NCBI RefSeq assembly: GCF_003955715.1
Contig: NZ_CP034463.1
Span: forward strand, 10,168,001 to 10,232,000
Direction of reading: 5' to 3'
Origin: Streptomyces aquilus
GTDB lineage: Bacteria > Actinomycetota > Actinomycetes > Streptomycetales > Streptomycetaceae
DNA length: 64,000 nucleotides
Both the position numbers and the translations under genes were made by a program. Positions 17,302 through 26,669 of this stretch are shown one piece after another. Below the pieces are notes generated by a model. That model searched no databases, was not told the DNA's origin, and worked only from the letters and a program-made list of their open reading frames with translations. Numbering within the stretch: the stretch's first letter is position 1; each line of letters starts with the position of its first letter.

Positions 17302-18573
17302 ATGACAACGACAACGGAAGCGCGCACGCGCAGCGGGCGCCTCATGCTCAACAAGGTCCCCGAGGTCACCGTCTGGTTCTGGGTGATCAAGATCCTGTGC
17401 ACCACGGTGGGGGAGAGCTTCGCCGACTGGATCAACATGAAGCTGGGCGTCGGCCTGGTGAACACGGCCTGGATCTTCACCGGGGTGTTCGTGGTGGTCC
17501 TGGCCGTGCAGCTGCGGCTGAAGCGGTACGTCCCGTTCCCCTACTGGCTGACCGTGGTCGTTGTCAGCGTCACGGGGACCCTGTACACCGACATCCTCAC
17601 CGATCAGCTCAACGTGCCGCTGTGGATCAGCTCCGCGGTGTTCTCGGTGCTGCTCGCGGTGGTCTTCGGCGTGTGGTGGGCGCGTGAGCGCACGCTGTCG
17701 ATCCACTCGGTCACCACGCTGCCGCGCGAGTCGTTCTACTGGCTCGCCGTTCTCGTCACCTTCGCGCTCGGCACCGCGACCGGCGACTGGACCCTGGAGC
17801 TGACCGGCTGGAGCCCTGGTGCCTCGGTGCTGCTGCCGCTCGGTCTCATCGCCGCGATCACGCTGTTGTGGAAGTTCGGCGCGAACCCGGTGCTGTCCTT
17901 CTGGCTCGCCTACATCCTGACCCGCCCGCTGGGCGCGAACATCGGCGACTGGCTCGCCTCCCCGAAGGTGGCTCAGCCGGGCGAGCCGACCGGCCTCGCG
18001 TTGGGCACCTTCACCACCAGCCTGATCTTCCTCGGCCTGATCCTGGCGACGGTGGTCTACCTGACGGTGACACGCTCGGACGTGACCGAGACCTACGAGG
18101 CCGCCCACGCCGCCCACACCACCGGCGACCTGCGAAAGGAGCGCGTCGGTCTGGCCGGCTTCGCACTCCTCGCCGTCGCCACCACGGGCCTGCTGATCTG
18201 GGCCCACAATCAGCCGCACACCGGCCCGGCGCCGGAGGAGGACAACACTTCAGCCGTCCAGATGGCCCCCGGCGAGGCGGTGAAGAAGTTCCCGCCCGCC
18301 AAGGTCACCGCTCTGAAGACCCTCGCGTCCACCTCGCTCAAGGACGCCCGCTCCGGGAACGAGAAGGGTGCACACGCGGCCGCACAGTCGCTGCGTGACC
18401 TGTGGGACGCCGACCAGGCATCGTTGCAGCCGCTGGACCAGACCGGGTGGGACTCCATCGACGCCCAGATGGACAAGGTGCTGGGAACCTTCGGCATCGA
18501 TCACTCGAACCCTCCCATGCCGGCCGCGCAGCAGGAGAAGGAACTGAAGGCCCTCCTGACGGACATGGGCTGA
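17302..18573 (+). CDS. COG4705-type multi-helix membrane protein with extended C-terminus
   Basis: A 423-aa membrane protein. The first 270 residues hold about eight hydrophobic helices and conserved pieces also found in the paralogue at 19013 (NKVPEVTVWFWVIK, WWARERTLSIH, AYILTRPLGANIGDW). This family is annotated as a predicted membrane-anchored protein without firmly known activity. The last 130 residues are hydrophilic and helical, resembling an extracytoplasmic tail absent from the paralogue. It follows the two-component pair by 39 bp in the same direction and is probably its target or co-transcribed. A strong hairpin terminator follows. Confidence 0.75.
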   Translation: MTTTTEARTRSGRLMLNKVPEVTVWFWVIKILCTTVGESFADWINMKLGVGLVNTAWIFTGVFVVVLAVQLRLKRYVPFPYWLTVVVVSVTGTLYTDILTDQLNVPLWISSAVFSVLLAVVFGVWWARERTLSIHSVTTLPRESFYWLAVLVTFALGTATGDWTLELTGWSPGASVLLPLGLIAAITLLWKFGANPVLSFWLAYILTRPLGANIGDWLASPKVAQPGEPTGLALGTFTTSLIFLGLILATVVYLTVTRSDVTETYEAAHAAHTTGDLRKERVGLAGFALLAVATTGLLIWAHNQPHTGPAPEEDNTSAVQMAPGEAVKKFPPAKVTALKTLASTSLKDARSGNEKGAHAAAQSLRDLWDADQASLQPLDQTGWDSIDAQMDKVLGTFGIDHSNPPMPAAQQEKELKALLTDMG

Positions 18574-18605
18574 AAGGCGGCAACCCCACCTCCGCGAATT
18601 CCGTT

Positions 18606-18643
18606 GGGGCGGTCGAAGCCGGTGCTGACGGCTCGACCGCCCC
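18606..18643. terminator. intrinsic hairpin terminator
   Basis: An inverted repeat begins GGGGCGGTCGA and ends TCGACCGCCCC, with an inner AGCCG/CGGCT and a 7-nt loop. It lies 33 bp after the membrane protein stop and faces a convergent gene, so it may work in both directions. Confidence 0.8.
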
Positions 18644-19012
18644 GTGTCTCACAGCGAGCCATCACCATGGTCGGGAATCCTTCGCTGTGCTGGGGTGCGG
18701 CCGAACGACCTCTCATGGTCAGCCGCGCTTCGGAGGAGATCGCGATTCCGCCTGGATCTTCTTGAGGAGCAGGGAGCTGGCGGTGCGCACTGTTCCTTCC
18801 CCAGGTCGGCGGGGGCCCGCGGTGAGGGCCCGGTGTGCCGGATCCGGGCGTGAGCGACGATCAATGACCAGGTCCAGCGGTCCGCGGCTTCGGGAGTGCG
18901 GAGTTCCGGGGAGCCGGAGGAGTTACACGTCGTCCGGGGCGGCACCGGTGGTAGAGGGCCGGAGGGCGATCCGAGGACGGGCATGACAGTGAATGACGGG
19001 CGTCCGACCGCG
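18644..19012. other. gene-free stretch between convergent paralogues
   Basis: Only short frames with shadow-like composition occur in these roughly 370 bp between the terminator and the end of the 19013 gene. I see no RNA gene or regulatory site. Confidence 0.5.
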
Positions 19013-19801
19013 TCACTGGACCTGTCGAACCCTGTCGCGTTGTGACACGGCCAGGTAGGCGACGAATCCGATGATCGCCGCCGTCCAGGCGAGGGTGACC
19101 GGCGACAGGCCGAGGTCGAGGCCACCGCGGGTGTGGGGGAGGGCCATCCAGTCGGCGAGGGAGGCGCCGAGGGGGCGGGTGATGACGTACGCGGTCCAGA
19201 ACGCGGTCACCGCGCCCAGGGCGCCGAAGCGGTGGGCCACGGCCGGTACGCAGATGGCGGCCGCGAAGAGGGCGACCGAGCCCAGGTAGCCGAAGCCGAC
19301 GGTAGCGGTCAGGTCGCCCGCGGCGGTGCCGAGGGCGAAGGTCGCGAGGACGGCCGCCCAGTAGAACGCCTCGCGGCGGCGGGTCCGGACGGTGTGGATG
19401 GAAAGGGTGCGCTCGCTCGCGTACCAGAGGGCGAAGACCGCGGCCAGGGCGACGAGGAAGGCCGGGGCCGAGACGGCGTAGGGCACGCCGATGCCGACGT
19501 GTAGGACGTCGGCGGCCATGGTGCCGAACACGCTGACCATGACGACGGCCGTCCAGTACGCCCAGGCGACGTAGCGGCGGAGCGTGAACTGGACGGCGAG
19601 GGATGCCGTCAGGGCGAGGCCGCCGAGCGCGACCGCCGGAATCGGGCCGAGGGTCCGGGCCAGGAGGTCCGACGCCGTCTCGCCCATGCCGGTGGTCAGG
19701 AGCTTGATGATCCAGAAGTAGACAGTCACCTCCGGCACCTTGTTCGCCAACTGGCGTACGGGGGTGGCGGGGTGGTTGTCGAGGACGTGCTCTGCGGTCA
19801 T
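19013..19801 (-). CDS. COG4705-type membrane protein (paralogue of 17302)
   Basis: A 262-aa polytopic membrane protein with about eight helices. It shares NKVPEVTVYFWIIKLL, WYASERTLSIHTVRTRRREAFYWA, ALGTAAGDLT and AYVITRPLGASLADWMALP with the gene at 17302, but lacks the latter's hydrophilic C-terminal tail. I chose the ATG at 19801, just before MTAEHVLDNH, because upstream codons in the same frame look non-coding. The two copies converge on a 440-bp gap, suggesting old local duplication and inversion. Activity is not known. Confidence 0.75.
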   Translation of the reverse strand: MTAEHVLDNHPATPVRQLANKVPEVTVYFWIIKLLTTGMGETASDLLARTLGPIPAVALGGLALTASLAVQFTLRRYVAWAYWTAVVMVSVFGTMAADVLHVGIGVPYAVSAPAFLVALAAVFALWYASERTLSIHTVRTRRREAFYWAAVLATFALGTAAGDLTATVGFGYLGSVALFAAAICVPAVAHRFGALGAVTAFWTAYVITRPLGASLADWMALPHTRGGLDLGLSPVTLAWTAAIIGFVAYLAVSQRDRVRQVQ

Positions 19802-20001
19802 GATCCGCACGATCGCACTTCGAACATGAACGCAACCTGAATGCTGCGCCGGGCACGGTGGCACGTAGTACCGCGGTACGACCCGGCCGGTGTGGATCAG
19901 TCCCCGGTACCACCGAATCGGGGTGTTTCGGTCCTTAGCGTGGGTGGTGCGGCGTCAGGGGCGCCCGACGGACGCCGGTCTCCGAACAGGAAGTGACGCG
20001 C

Positions 20002-20946
20002 ATGATCGACGCACAGCAGCTGACCAAGAGATACGGCGAGAAAACCGCCGTAGACGGGCTGGACTTCGCCGTCCAGCCGGGCACGGTGACCGGATTCCTC
20101 GGGCCGAACGGGGCGGGCAAGTCCACAACCATGCGGATGATCGTCGGGCTCGACGCCCCGACGAGCGGCTCGGTCACGGTCAACGGCCGCCACTACGCCC
20201 AGCACCAGGCACCGCTCCAGGAGGTCGGCGCCCTGCTGGAGGCGAAGTCGATCCACCCGGGCCGCTCGGCCTACAACCACCTCAACGCGCTCGCGCTCAC
20301 GCACGGCATCCCCCGGCGTCGGGTCGACGAGGTCATCGACCTCGCGGGCCTGGGCAGCGTGGCCAGGAAGCGGGCCGGCGCCTTCTCCCTCGGCATGGGG
20401 CAACGCCTCGGCATCGCGGCGGCCCTGCTGGGTGACCCGCAGACGGTGATGCTGGACGAGCCGGTCAACGGGCTCGACCCCGAGGGCGTCCTGTGGATCC
20501 GCAACCTGCTGAAGGCCCTCGCCGACGAAGGCCGGACCGTGTTCGTGTCGTCCCACCTGATGAGCGAGATGGCCCTGGTGGCGGACCACCTCATCATCGT
20601 CGGCCGCGGGCGGCTGCTGGCCGACACCACCGTGCGCGATCTCGTCCGCGAGGCGGGCGGTGACACGGTCAAGGTGGCCGCGCAGGACCCGGCCCGGCTG
20701 CGAGAGGTCCTGGCCGGTCCCGGCGTCGACATCACCGGCCGCGCCGGTTCCGAGGAGCTTCAGGTGACCGGGCTGAGCGCCCGCGAGATCGGCCTGAAGG
20801 CGGCCGAGCACGGGATCGCGCTGTTCGAACTGACCGCACACGCGGTGTCGTTGGAGGAGGCGTTCATGAACCTGACCAGGGATGCCGTGGAGTACCACGG
20901 CACCACGGGCATCGGCACCGCCACGGCCGAGGGGAGGGCGGCATGA
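20002..20946 (+). CDS. ABC-2 type exporter ATPase
   Basis: A 314-aa ATP-binding subunit of a BcrA/DrrA-like export system. It has Walker A GPNGAGKST (about residue 37), a signature-like segment FSLGMGQRLGIAAALL, Walker B VMLDEPVNGLD and the H-loop His in VFVSSHLMSEM. AGGAAG eight bases before the ATG at 20002 supports this start over a GTG nine bases upstream. The signature is LGMGQ rather than LSGGQ, as is common in this subfamily. It overlaps the permease gene by 4 bp. A 12-bp palindrome GTACCGCGGTAC lies in the upstream region near 19868. Confidence 0.9.
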   Translation: MIDAQQLTKRYGEKTAVDGLDFAVQPGTVTGFLGPNGAGKSTTMRMIVGLDAPTSGSVTVNGRHYAQHQAPLQEVGALLEAKSIHPGRSAYNHLNALALTHGIPRRRVDEVIDLAGLGSVARKRAGAFSLGMGQRLGIAAALLGDPQTVMLDEPVNGLDPEGVLWIRNLLKALADEGRTVFVSSHLMSEMALVADHLIIVGRGRLLADTTVRDLVREAGGDTVKVAAQDPARLREVLAGPGVDITGRAGSEELQVTGLSAREIGLKAAEHGIALFELTAHAVSLEEAFMNLTRDAVEYHGTTGIGTATAEGRAA

Positions 20947-21782
20947 GCACCCTCACCGCAACCGTCGAGGCGCCCCCTGCCGACCCGGCCCGCCCCGCCT
21001 ACCGGGTGACCGGACGGCGCGTGCTGGCATCGGAGTGGGCCAAGTTGTGGTCGCTGCGCTCGACCTGGATCACCCTGGGCCTCGGCCTGGTCTTCCTCGT
21101 CGCCTTCGGCCTGATCGCCGCGAACCACTACAAGTCCGGGATCGGCTCCGGGCACCAGGACCGGGACTTCGCCACCGCGACGGCCGTGAGCCTGTCCCTC
21201 TTCGGCACCAACTTCGCCCAGCTCGCCCTCGGGGTGCTCGGCGTCCTGGTCACGGCGGGGGAGTACTCGACCGGCATGATCCGCTCGACGCTGGCGGCCG
21301 TACCACGCCGCCTGCCCGTGCTGTGGTCCAAAGCAGCCGTGTTCGGCCTGGTCGCCCTGGTCGTCGCCACGCTGGGCGCGTTCGTCGCCTTCGGCTTCGG
21401 CAGCGGCATCGTCTCCGGCACACCCGCCGCGATGAGCCTGACGCACGCGGGAGTCGTACGCAGCCTGCTGGGCGCCGGACTCTACCTCGGCCTGGTCGGG
21501 GTGATCGGCACGGCGCTCGGCGCGCTGCTGCGGTCGGTGGCCGGCGGTATCTCGGTGCTCGTCGCGGCCCTGATGCTGGTCCCCGGCCTGATCTCGCTGC
21601 TGCCCAGCTCCTGGCAGGACAACATCAGCCCCTACCTGCCCAGCAACGCGGGCGAGTCGATGTTCGCCCTGACCCACGACAGCACCACGCTCTCTCCCAC
21701 CGCCGGACTGCTGGTCTTCCTCGGCTGGACGGCGCTCGCGCTGGCGGGCGCGGCGTACCGGCTGGTGCGCAGCGACGTCTGA
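20943..21782 (+). CDS. ABC-2 type permease
   Basis: A 279-aa membrane subunit partnering the ATPase at 20002. It has about six hydrophobic helices (first near residue 38) and a short hydrophilic N-terminus. The ATG overlaps the ATPase stop (ATGA). The pair resembles transporters next to NarL-type two-component systems that respond to cell-envelope stress or antibiotics, but the substrate is not known. Confidence 0.87.
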   Translation: MSTLTATVEAPPADPARPAYRVTGRRVLASEWAKLWSLRSTWITLGLGLVFLVAFGLIAANHYKSGIGSGHQDRDFATATAVSLSLFGTNFAQLALGVLGVLVTAGEYSTGMIRSTLAAVPRRLPVLWSKAAVFGLVALVVATLGAFVAFGFGSGIVSGTPAAMSLTHAGVVRSLLGAGLYLGLVGVIGTALGALLRSVAGGISVLVAALMLVPGLISLLPSSWQDNISPYLPSNAGESMFALTHDSTTLSPTAGLLVFLGWTALALAGAAYRLVRSDV

Positions 21783-21801
21783 CCGCCTGCACCATGGGCA
21801 G

Positions 21802-23097
21802 GTGACCACCTTGACGACCACCGTCGAAGACGTCAGCGGGATGGGACCGCTGGTCGCCCGGATCTCCCGGTGCGGCCAGCGGTTACGGCAGGCCGACCGG
21901 GCCCGGCCGTGGGTGCTGGACACCGCGGTGGTGGTGCTGGTCTTCGCGATGTTCTGCCTGCCGGACCTCGTCCACGGGATCACGGGGGACGGCGACGGCC
22001 CTCGCCGCTTCCGGCTCGCCTTCACCCAGCTCTCCCCACCCGCGATGCTGGCCTTGCAGGCCGGTCTGGTGCTGCCGCTGCTGTGGCGACGGCGCAGGCC
22101 CATGGCGGCCTTCGTCGCCGTCGCGGCCGTCTTCGTTCTGCAGTGGTCCCTGGATGCCGTGCTGCGCGCGGACGTGGCCCTGTTCATCGCCCTCTACAGC
22201 CTGGCCCTGCACGGCCGGCCGCGGCAGCTGCCGTGGGCCTGCGGTGTCATGGCGGGCGCGATGGTGCTGGTGGCGGTGCGGGTGTCGGCGGCGATGTCCG
22301 TCTGGGACGCTCTGTTCTTCCTGCTGAGTACGGCGACCGCGGCCCTGGCGCTGGGCCTGATGATCCGCGTCCGCCGGGCCCAGCTCGCGGGGCTGCGGGA
22401 CCGGGCGGCCCGCCTGGAGGTCGAACGCGACCAGCGCAGCCGGCTCGCGGCCGCCACCGAACGCGCTCGAGTGGCCCGCGAGATGCACGACATCGTCGGC
22501 CACAACCTGTCGGTCATCATCACCCTCGCCGACGCCGGCGCGTACGCCACCGACCTCGCTCCCGAGCGCGGCAAGGAGGCCCTGCAGCTCATCGGCGACA
22601 CCGGCCGCACGGCCCTCGGCGAGCTGCGCCGCGTGCTCGGCGTCCTGAGGGAGGCGGCCGATGGCCCCGCCGCGGTCCCGGAACTCAGCCCGCAGCCCGG
22701 CCTCGCGGACATCCAGGCACTGTGCGAGGGCGTGCGGGCCGCCGGCCTTGAGATCGTCTACCGGACCGTCGGCGATGTGGACGACCTGGACCGCGGTGTG
22801 CAGCTGACGGTCTACCGCATCGTCCAAGAGGCCCTCACCAACGCACTCAAGCACGCCGGCGCCGGCACTCGGGTGCAGCTGTCGGTGCTCGTGGAGGACG
22901 AGCGGCTGGTCGTCCGGGTCCGGGACAACGGCACGACCGGTCGCTCAGGACCATGGAACGAGGAAGGACACGGACTGGTGGGTATGCGCGAACGAGCCGC
23001 ACTGTACGGAGGCGACGTCAGTGCCGGTCCCACGGCGGGCGGCGGCTGGACGGTGGAGGCCGTCCTCGACCTCGCACATCGGGCAGGCACCCGATGA
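21802..23097 (+). CDS. NarL-type sensor histidine kinase
   Basis: A 431-aa kinase. The N-terminal part has four to six membrane helices (about residues 35-170). A coiled-coil linker leads to the HisKA_3 box AREMHDIVGHNLSV (H about 228). The ATPase domain has EALTNALKHAGAG and GHGLVGMRERAALYGG. The GTG start is 20 bp after the permease gene, in the same transcription unit, and its stop overlaps the regulator ATG (ATGA). Transporter and two-component genes probably form one operon with self-control. Confidence 0.9.
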   Translation: MTTLTTTVEDVSGMGPLVARISRCGQRLRQADRARPWVLDTAVVVLVFAMFCLPDLVHGITGDGDGPRRFRLAFTQLSPPAMLALQAGLVLPLLWRRRRPMAAFVAVAAVFVLQWSLDAVLRADVALFIALYSLALHGRPRQLPWACGVMAGAMVLVAVRVSAAMSVWDALFFLLSTATAALALGLMIRVRRAQLAGLRDRAARLEVERDQRSRLAAATERARVAREMHDIVGHNLSVIITLADAGAYATDLAPERGKEALQLIGDTGRTALGELRRVLGVLREAADGPAAVPELSPQPGLADIQALCEGVRAAGLEIVYRTVGDVDDLDRGVQLTVYRIVQEALTNALKHAGAGTRVQLSVLVEDERLVVRVRDNGTTGRSGPWNEEGHGLVGMRERAALYGGDVSAGPTAGGGWTVEAVLDLAHRAGTR

Positions 23098-23762
23098 CCA
23101 CGGTCCTCGTCGTCGACGACCAGCCGCTGCAACGCTACGGCTTCCGGGTCCTGCTCGACTCCATCCCCGAGACCGAGGTGCTCGGCGAGGCCGCGAACGG
23201 CGCCGAGGCTGTCCGCAGGACCGCCGAACTGCGCCCTGACGTGGTCCTGATGGACGTCCGCATGCCGGGCATGGACGGCATCGAGGCAACCCGGCGGATC
23301 ACCGCCGCCGGGGGCCGGTCCCGCGTCCTGGTGCTGACCACCTTCGACATCGACGAGTACGTGCACGCCGCCCTGCGGGCCGGAGCCAGCGGCTTCCTCC
23401 TCAAGGACGCGCGCCCCGACGAACTCCTCGCCGGCATCCGGGCCGTCGCCTCGGGCGACGCGGTGATCGCCCCGGCGCTCACCCGCCGCATCCTGGACGA
23501 GTACGCCCAGCACGTACCCGTCGGCCGGGGAAACCCCAGTGACGACCCCCGGCTGGCGTCCCTCACCGATCGCGAGCGCGAGATCCTCGTGGCCATCGGC
23601 AAGGGCTGGACCAACGGCGAGATCGCCGCGCGCTTCGTCGTGGCCGAGTCCACCGTGAAGACGCACGTGGGCCGAGTCCTGGCGAAGATCGGCGCCCGCG
23701 ACCGCATCCAGGCCGTGATCTTCGCCTACGACCACGGACTCGCTCGTCCCGGTACGGGGTGA
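23094..23762 (+). CDS. NarL/LuxR-family response regulator
   Basis: A 222-aa regulator. The receiver (residues 1-118) has D8/D9, phospho-acceptor D54 in VVLMDVRMPGMDG and K in FLLKDARPDE. The C-terminal LuxR-type HTH (about 155-215) has LTDREREILVAIGKGWTNGEIAARFVV. The ATG at 23094 overlaps the kinase stop by 4 bp; the frame is open 141 bp further upstream but that is kinase coding sequence. Confidence 0.92.
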   Translation: MTTVLVVDDQPLQRYGFRVLLDSIPETEVLGEAANGAEAVRRTAELRPDVVLMDVRMPGMDGIEATRRITAAGGRSRVLVLTTFDIDEYVHAALRAGASGFLLKDARPDELLAGIRAVASGDAVIAPALTRRILDEYAQHVPVGRGNPSDDPRLASLTDREREILVAIGKGWTNGEIAARFVVAESTVKTHVGRVLAKIGARDRIQAVIFAYDHGLARPGTG

Positions 23763-23900
23763 GTGTGCTCACTCCAGTGCGTCCCCATTACGCCGTTCGG
23801 GCCTCTCACGTGGGCTGCTGCCTGTCCTGCCTTCACCGTCAGGAGTGAGGGAGGTGTCTTCTCACCTGCCTCTAACCGAGGCGCCGTACCGTGAAACCGA

Positions 23901-23921
23901 TCTCCTACGAGATGTAGGAGA
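23901..23921. promoter_or_regulatory. BlaI-type operator palindrome
   Basis: TCTCCTAC-GAGAT-GTAGGAGA has perfect 8-bp arms. It lies 39 bp before the GT-C gene at 23960. The arms contain CTCCTAC/GTAGGAG, identical to the operator at 63416-63434 beside the blaI-like gene. Confidence 0.72.
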
Positions 23922-23959
23922 GGGTGGTTCCGGGGCACTAGGCGACGGAGAGGTGATCG

Positions 23960-25447
23960 ATGGGCGACGGCTCGAACGCCACCATGACGAGCGCCTCACG
24001 CACGGGATCCCCACCGGTAACCACTCGGGCCCGCCGGCGCTGGGGTGAACCCTGGCTCGCCACCGTCGCGGGCGCTTTCACACTCGCTCAGCTGTGCCTC
24101 GTACGACCGGATCTCGGTCTCGGCTGGGACGAGACGGTCTACGTCAGCCAGGTCAGCGGCGATGTCCCCGCCGCCTTCTTCAGCGCGCCCCGTGCCCGCG
24201 GCATCTCCCTGCTGACCGCCCCGATCGCCTCGTGGTCCGACTCCACCGCCCTCCTGCGGGTCTACCTGGCGATCCTGTCGGGCCTGGCCCTCTACTTCGC
24301 CCTGCGCGTGTGGCGAGCCCACGTCATGCCGCACGTCCTGGCCCTGGCGGGTGCCCTGTTTGCCTCGCTGTGGGTGACGCTGTTCTACGGCCCCCAGGCC
24401 ATGCCCAACTACTGGGTGGCCGTCGGAGGTCTGGCCTGCGTCGGCTGCTTCCTGCGTGTCCGGGCGGACGCCGGGGACCGGGCGGCCTGGTGGGGCGTGT
24501 TCGCGGGCGCGGCGCTGATGGCGTGGATGCGCCCGATGGACGCCGTATACGTCGTACTGCCCTTGCTCGTCCTCGCCCTGCGCCGACCCCGCCTCCTTGC
24601 CGTGCTGGTCGCCGGACTGCTGGCAGTCGCCGGTGAGTGGGTGATCGAGGCATACGTGAGCTATGGCGGCCTCGCGCAACGTCTCTCCGACGCCTCCCGC
24701 ATCCAGGGCGGCCTCGGCTGGCACCTGGCGGTCGCCGACCAGTTGCGCAGTCTCGCCGGGCGGACGCTCTGTCGCCCCTGCACCGGGTCGGCCCCCAACC
24801 CGGTGGTGACCCTGTGGTGGTTCGCACTGCCGGTGCTCGCCGCTCTCGGCGCGGTGGCCGCCGTCCGCGCCCGGCGCGCCCTGCCGATCCTGCTCCCGCT
24901 GGCCTGCGCGGTGACGGCCGCCGTCCCGTACTTGTTCCTCATCGGCTACGCCGCCCCCCGCTTCCTGCTGCCCGCCTATGCCCTGCTCGCCGTCCCCGTC
25001 GCCAAGGGCCTCGCGCGCCTGGCCACCGCCCCGGCGCGCGGGACCGCGCGGGCCCTCGCCGTGAGCCTGGTGGCGGCCGGCCTGGCATGCCATCTGGCCG
25101 TGCAGTACGCCGTCCTGGAACACACCGTGCACGGTTCCGCCGCCAACCGTGAGGGCTGGTCCCGTACCGCGTCCGCCCTCCACGCGCTCGGCGTACGGCC
25201 GCCGTGCCTGATCAGCGGATACGAGGCCGTGCCTATCGCCTTCTACACCGGCTGCGGCTCGGCACAGACCGCGGGCCACGACACCAGCACCACCGCGGCC
25301 GCACTCACCCGGGCCGCCCACCGGACCCCCATCGCGGTTCTCGCCCTTCCGGGAGACCGGCCGCCCGCCTACGCGCGCACCTGGCCCGTGGAGCGGGCGG
25401 GCGCTCTGCACGCCTATGTCGCTCCCCGCGTCGCCCAGGGGCGGTGA
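23960..25447 (+). CDS. GT-C family membrane glycosyltransferase
   Basis: A 495-aa polytopic protein with about 10-11 hydrophobic helices. After the first helix, an extracytoplasmic loop carries GLGWDETVYVS, with D57-E58 matching the catalytic acidic motif of GT-C enzymes that use polyprenyl-phosphate sugars. The C-terminal 100 residues are a soluble extracytoplasmic part with three Cys. GGAGAGG lies before the ATG. The next gene overlaps by 4 bp (GTGA), and a BlaI-type palindrome overlaps the likely promoter. It probably adds a sugar to a lipid-linked envelope glycan; donor and acceptor are not known. Confidence 0.75.
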   Translation: MGDGSNATMTSASRTGSPPVTTRARRRWGEPWLATVAGAFTLAQLCLVRPDLGLGWDETVYVSQVSGDVPAAFFSAPRARGISLLTAPIASWSDSTALLRVYLAILSGLALYFALRVWRAHVMPHVLALAGALFASLWVTLFYGPQAMPNYWVAVGGLACVGCFLRVRADAGDRAAWWGVFAGAALMAWMRPMDAVYVVLPLLVLALRRPRLLAVLVAGLLAVAGEWVIEAYVSYGGLAQRLSDASRIQGGLGWHLAVADQLRSLAGRTLCRPCTGSAPNPVVTLWWFALPVLAALGAVAAVRARRALPILLPLACAVTAAVPYLFLIGYAAPRFLLPAYALLAVPVAKGLARLATAPARGTARALAVSLVAAGLACHLAVQYAVLEHTVHGSAANREGWSRTASALHALGVRPPCLISGYEAVPIAFYTGCGSAQTAGHDTSTTAAALTRAAHRTPIAVLALPGDRPPAYARTWPVERAGALHAYVAPRVAQGR

Positions 25448-26391
25448 CTGCGGTGGCTGTGTCGGACCGGGTGCCCGTGACCGGGGGCAGGCGCCTCTGC
25501 CTCAGGTGGGGGATCACTCTGGCGGTCCTGATCGCCGCAGGGGGTGTGCTCGCCTCCCACTGGGGCACGCTCGACAGCGGGACCGACCAACTGGCCGCCG
25601 CTGACGATGAATGGCTGCTGCTCGCCTGCTGCGCCACCGTCGCCACGTGGGTGTGCGCGGCTGTGGCACAGCAGGGCGCGGTCGTGGAGCGGCTGCCGCG
25701 GGGGCGGTTGGTGGCAGCGCAGTTCGCGGCCTGCGCCGCCAACCACATCCTGCCCGCGGGAGCCGGGGCGAGCCTGGTCAACCTGCGGTTCCTGACGCGG
25801 TGCGGCCTGTCCACCAGGCGCTCGGCGACCGCACTGGCGGTGAAGGCGGCTGTCGGCGGGATCGTCCGGTGCGTGCTCGGCGTCGCCCTGCTGGTGGCAT
25901 CGCCGGGCGCTGTACCCGTGTCGGCGCGGGTCCCGCACGCGCTGGTCCTGGTGCCGGTGGTGGCGGCAGCCGTCGGGTCGGCGGTGCTGGCCAGCGGTCG
26001 GCTCAGGCGGGCGGTGGGGCGGGCCGTGACCGACGTGCGGGAGGTGCATCGCTCCCGGGGGCGGGCTTGCGCGCTGTGGGGCGGCTCCGTCGCGTTCGCG
26101 TTGCTGCACGCGGGCGTGGTCGTGGCCGTGGTCCACGCGCTCGGCCTCACGTTGCCCACCAGCCATGTGGTCATGGCGTACGTCGTGGCCAGCGGGGCGG
26201 CGGCCCTGCTTCCCACGCCCGGCGGGCTGGGGTCGCTGGACGCCGCGCTCGCCTTCGCGCTCACGGCCGCCGGAGCACCGGGGCAGACGGCGATCTCGGC
26301 GGTCATCGGCTACCGCCTGCTCACCGGATGGCTGCCGATGGCACCGGGACTGCTGGTCCTGGGGTTGCTTGCCCGCCGTTCGGCACTCTGA
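25444..26391 (+). CDS. YbhN/UPF0104 family membrane protein (flippase-like)
   Basis: A 315-aa protein with seven to eight helices, in the lysylphosphatidylglycerol synthase transmembrane (UPF0104) family. Typical segments are AAQFAACAANHILPAGAGA near residue 95 and AALLPTPGGLGSLDAAL near residue 260. Members are linked to lipid or lipoglycan translocation. The GTG overlaps the GT-C gene stop by 4 bp, so the two form an operon, plausibly making and moving one lipid-linked product. The frame is open further upstream but that part lies over the GT-C gene. Confidence 0.82.
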   Translation: MTAVAVSDRVPVTGGRRLCLRWGITLAVLIAAGGVLASHWGTLDSGTDQLAAADDEWLLLACCATVATWVCAAVAQQGAVVERLPRGRLVAAQFAACAANHILPAGAGASLVNLRFLTRCGLSTRRSATALAVKAAVGGIVRCVLGVALLVASPGAVPVSARVPHALVLVPVVAAAVGSAVLASGRLRRAVGRAVTDVREVHRSRGRACALWGGSVAFALLHAGVVVAVVHALGLTLPTSHVVMAYVVASGAAALLPTPGGLGSLDAALAFALTAAGAPGQTAISAVIGYRLLTGWLPMAPGLLVLGLLARRSAL

Positions 26392-26464
26392 GCCGGTGTG
26401 GGTGTTCGCTGCCCATCTGCCTTGTCATGTGACCGGCACGATGGGTGACCATCGACCGGGGCCA

Positions 26465-26517
26465 CACGGAAGACTCCGAGACCGCCAGAGCGCCTCAACG
26501 GCCCGGAGTCTTCCGTG
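26465..26517. terminator. hairpin terminator
   Basis: CACGGAAGACTCCG pairs with CGGAGTCTTCCGTG across a 25-nt loop, 74 bp after the YbhN-like gene. The 14-bp arms are perfect. Confidence 0.7.
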
Positions 26518-26669
26518 CCGGCTCGCCCCGCCGGGCGAACCAGCGGTCCCGGACCGAACACAGGGCGCGGGCGGGACCGGTGACACGGGTCGCGCCGCGT
26601 CGCTCGTTCAACGCGCAGTCGCCGCGCAGGACACGAGATGCCACCTCAGCCCGCCGCCCGGCAGGCAGG

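Noticed and set aside
18649..19125. 158-codon minus-strand frame next to the 19013 gene
   Set aside because: Composition is Ser/Arg/Pro-rich shadow and it overlaps the real membrane protein gene in another frame.
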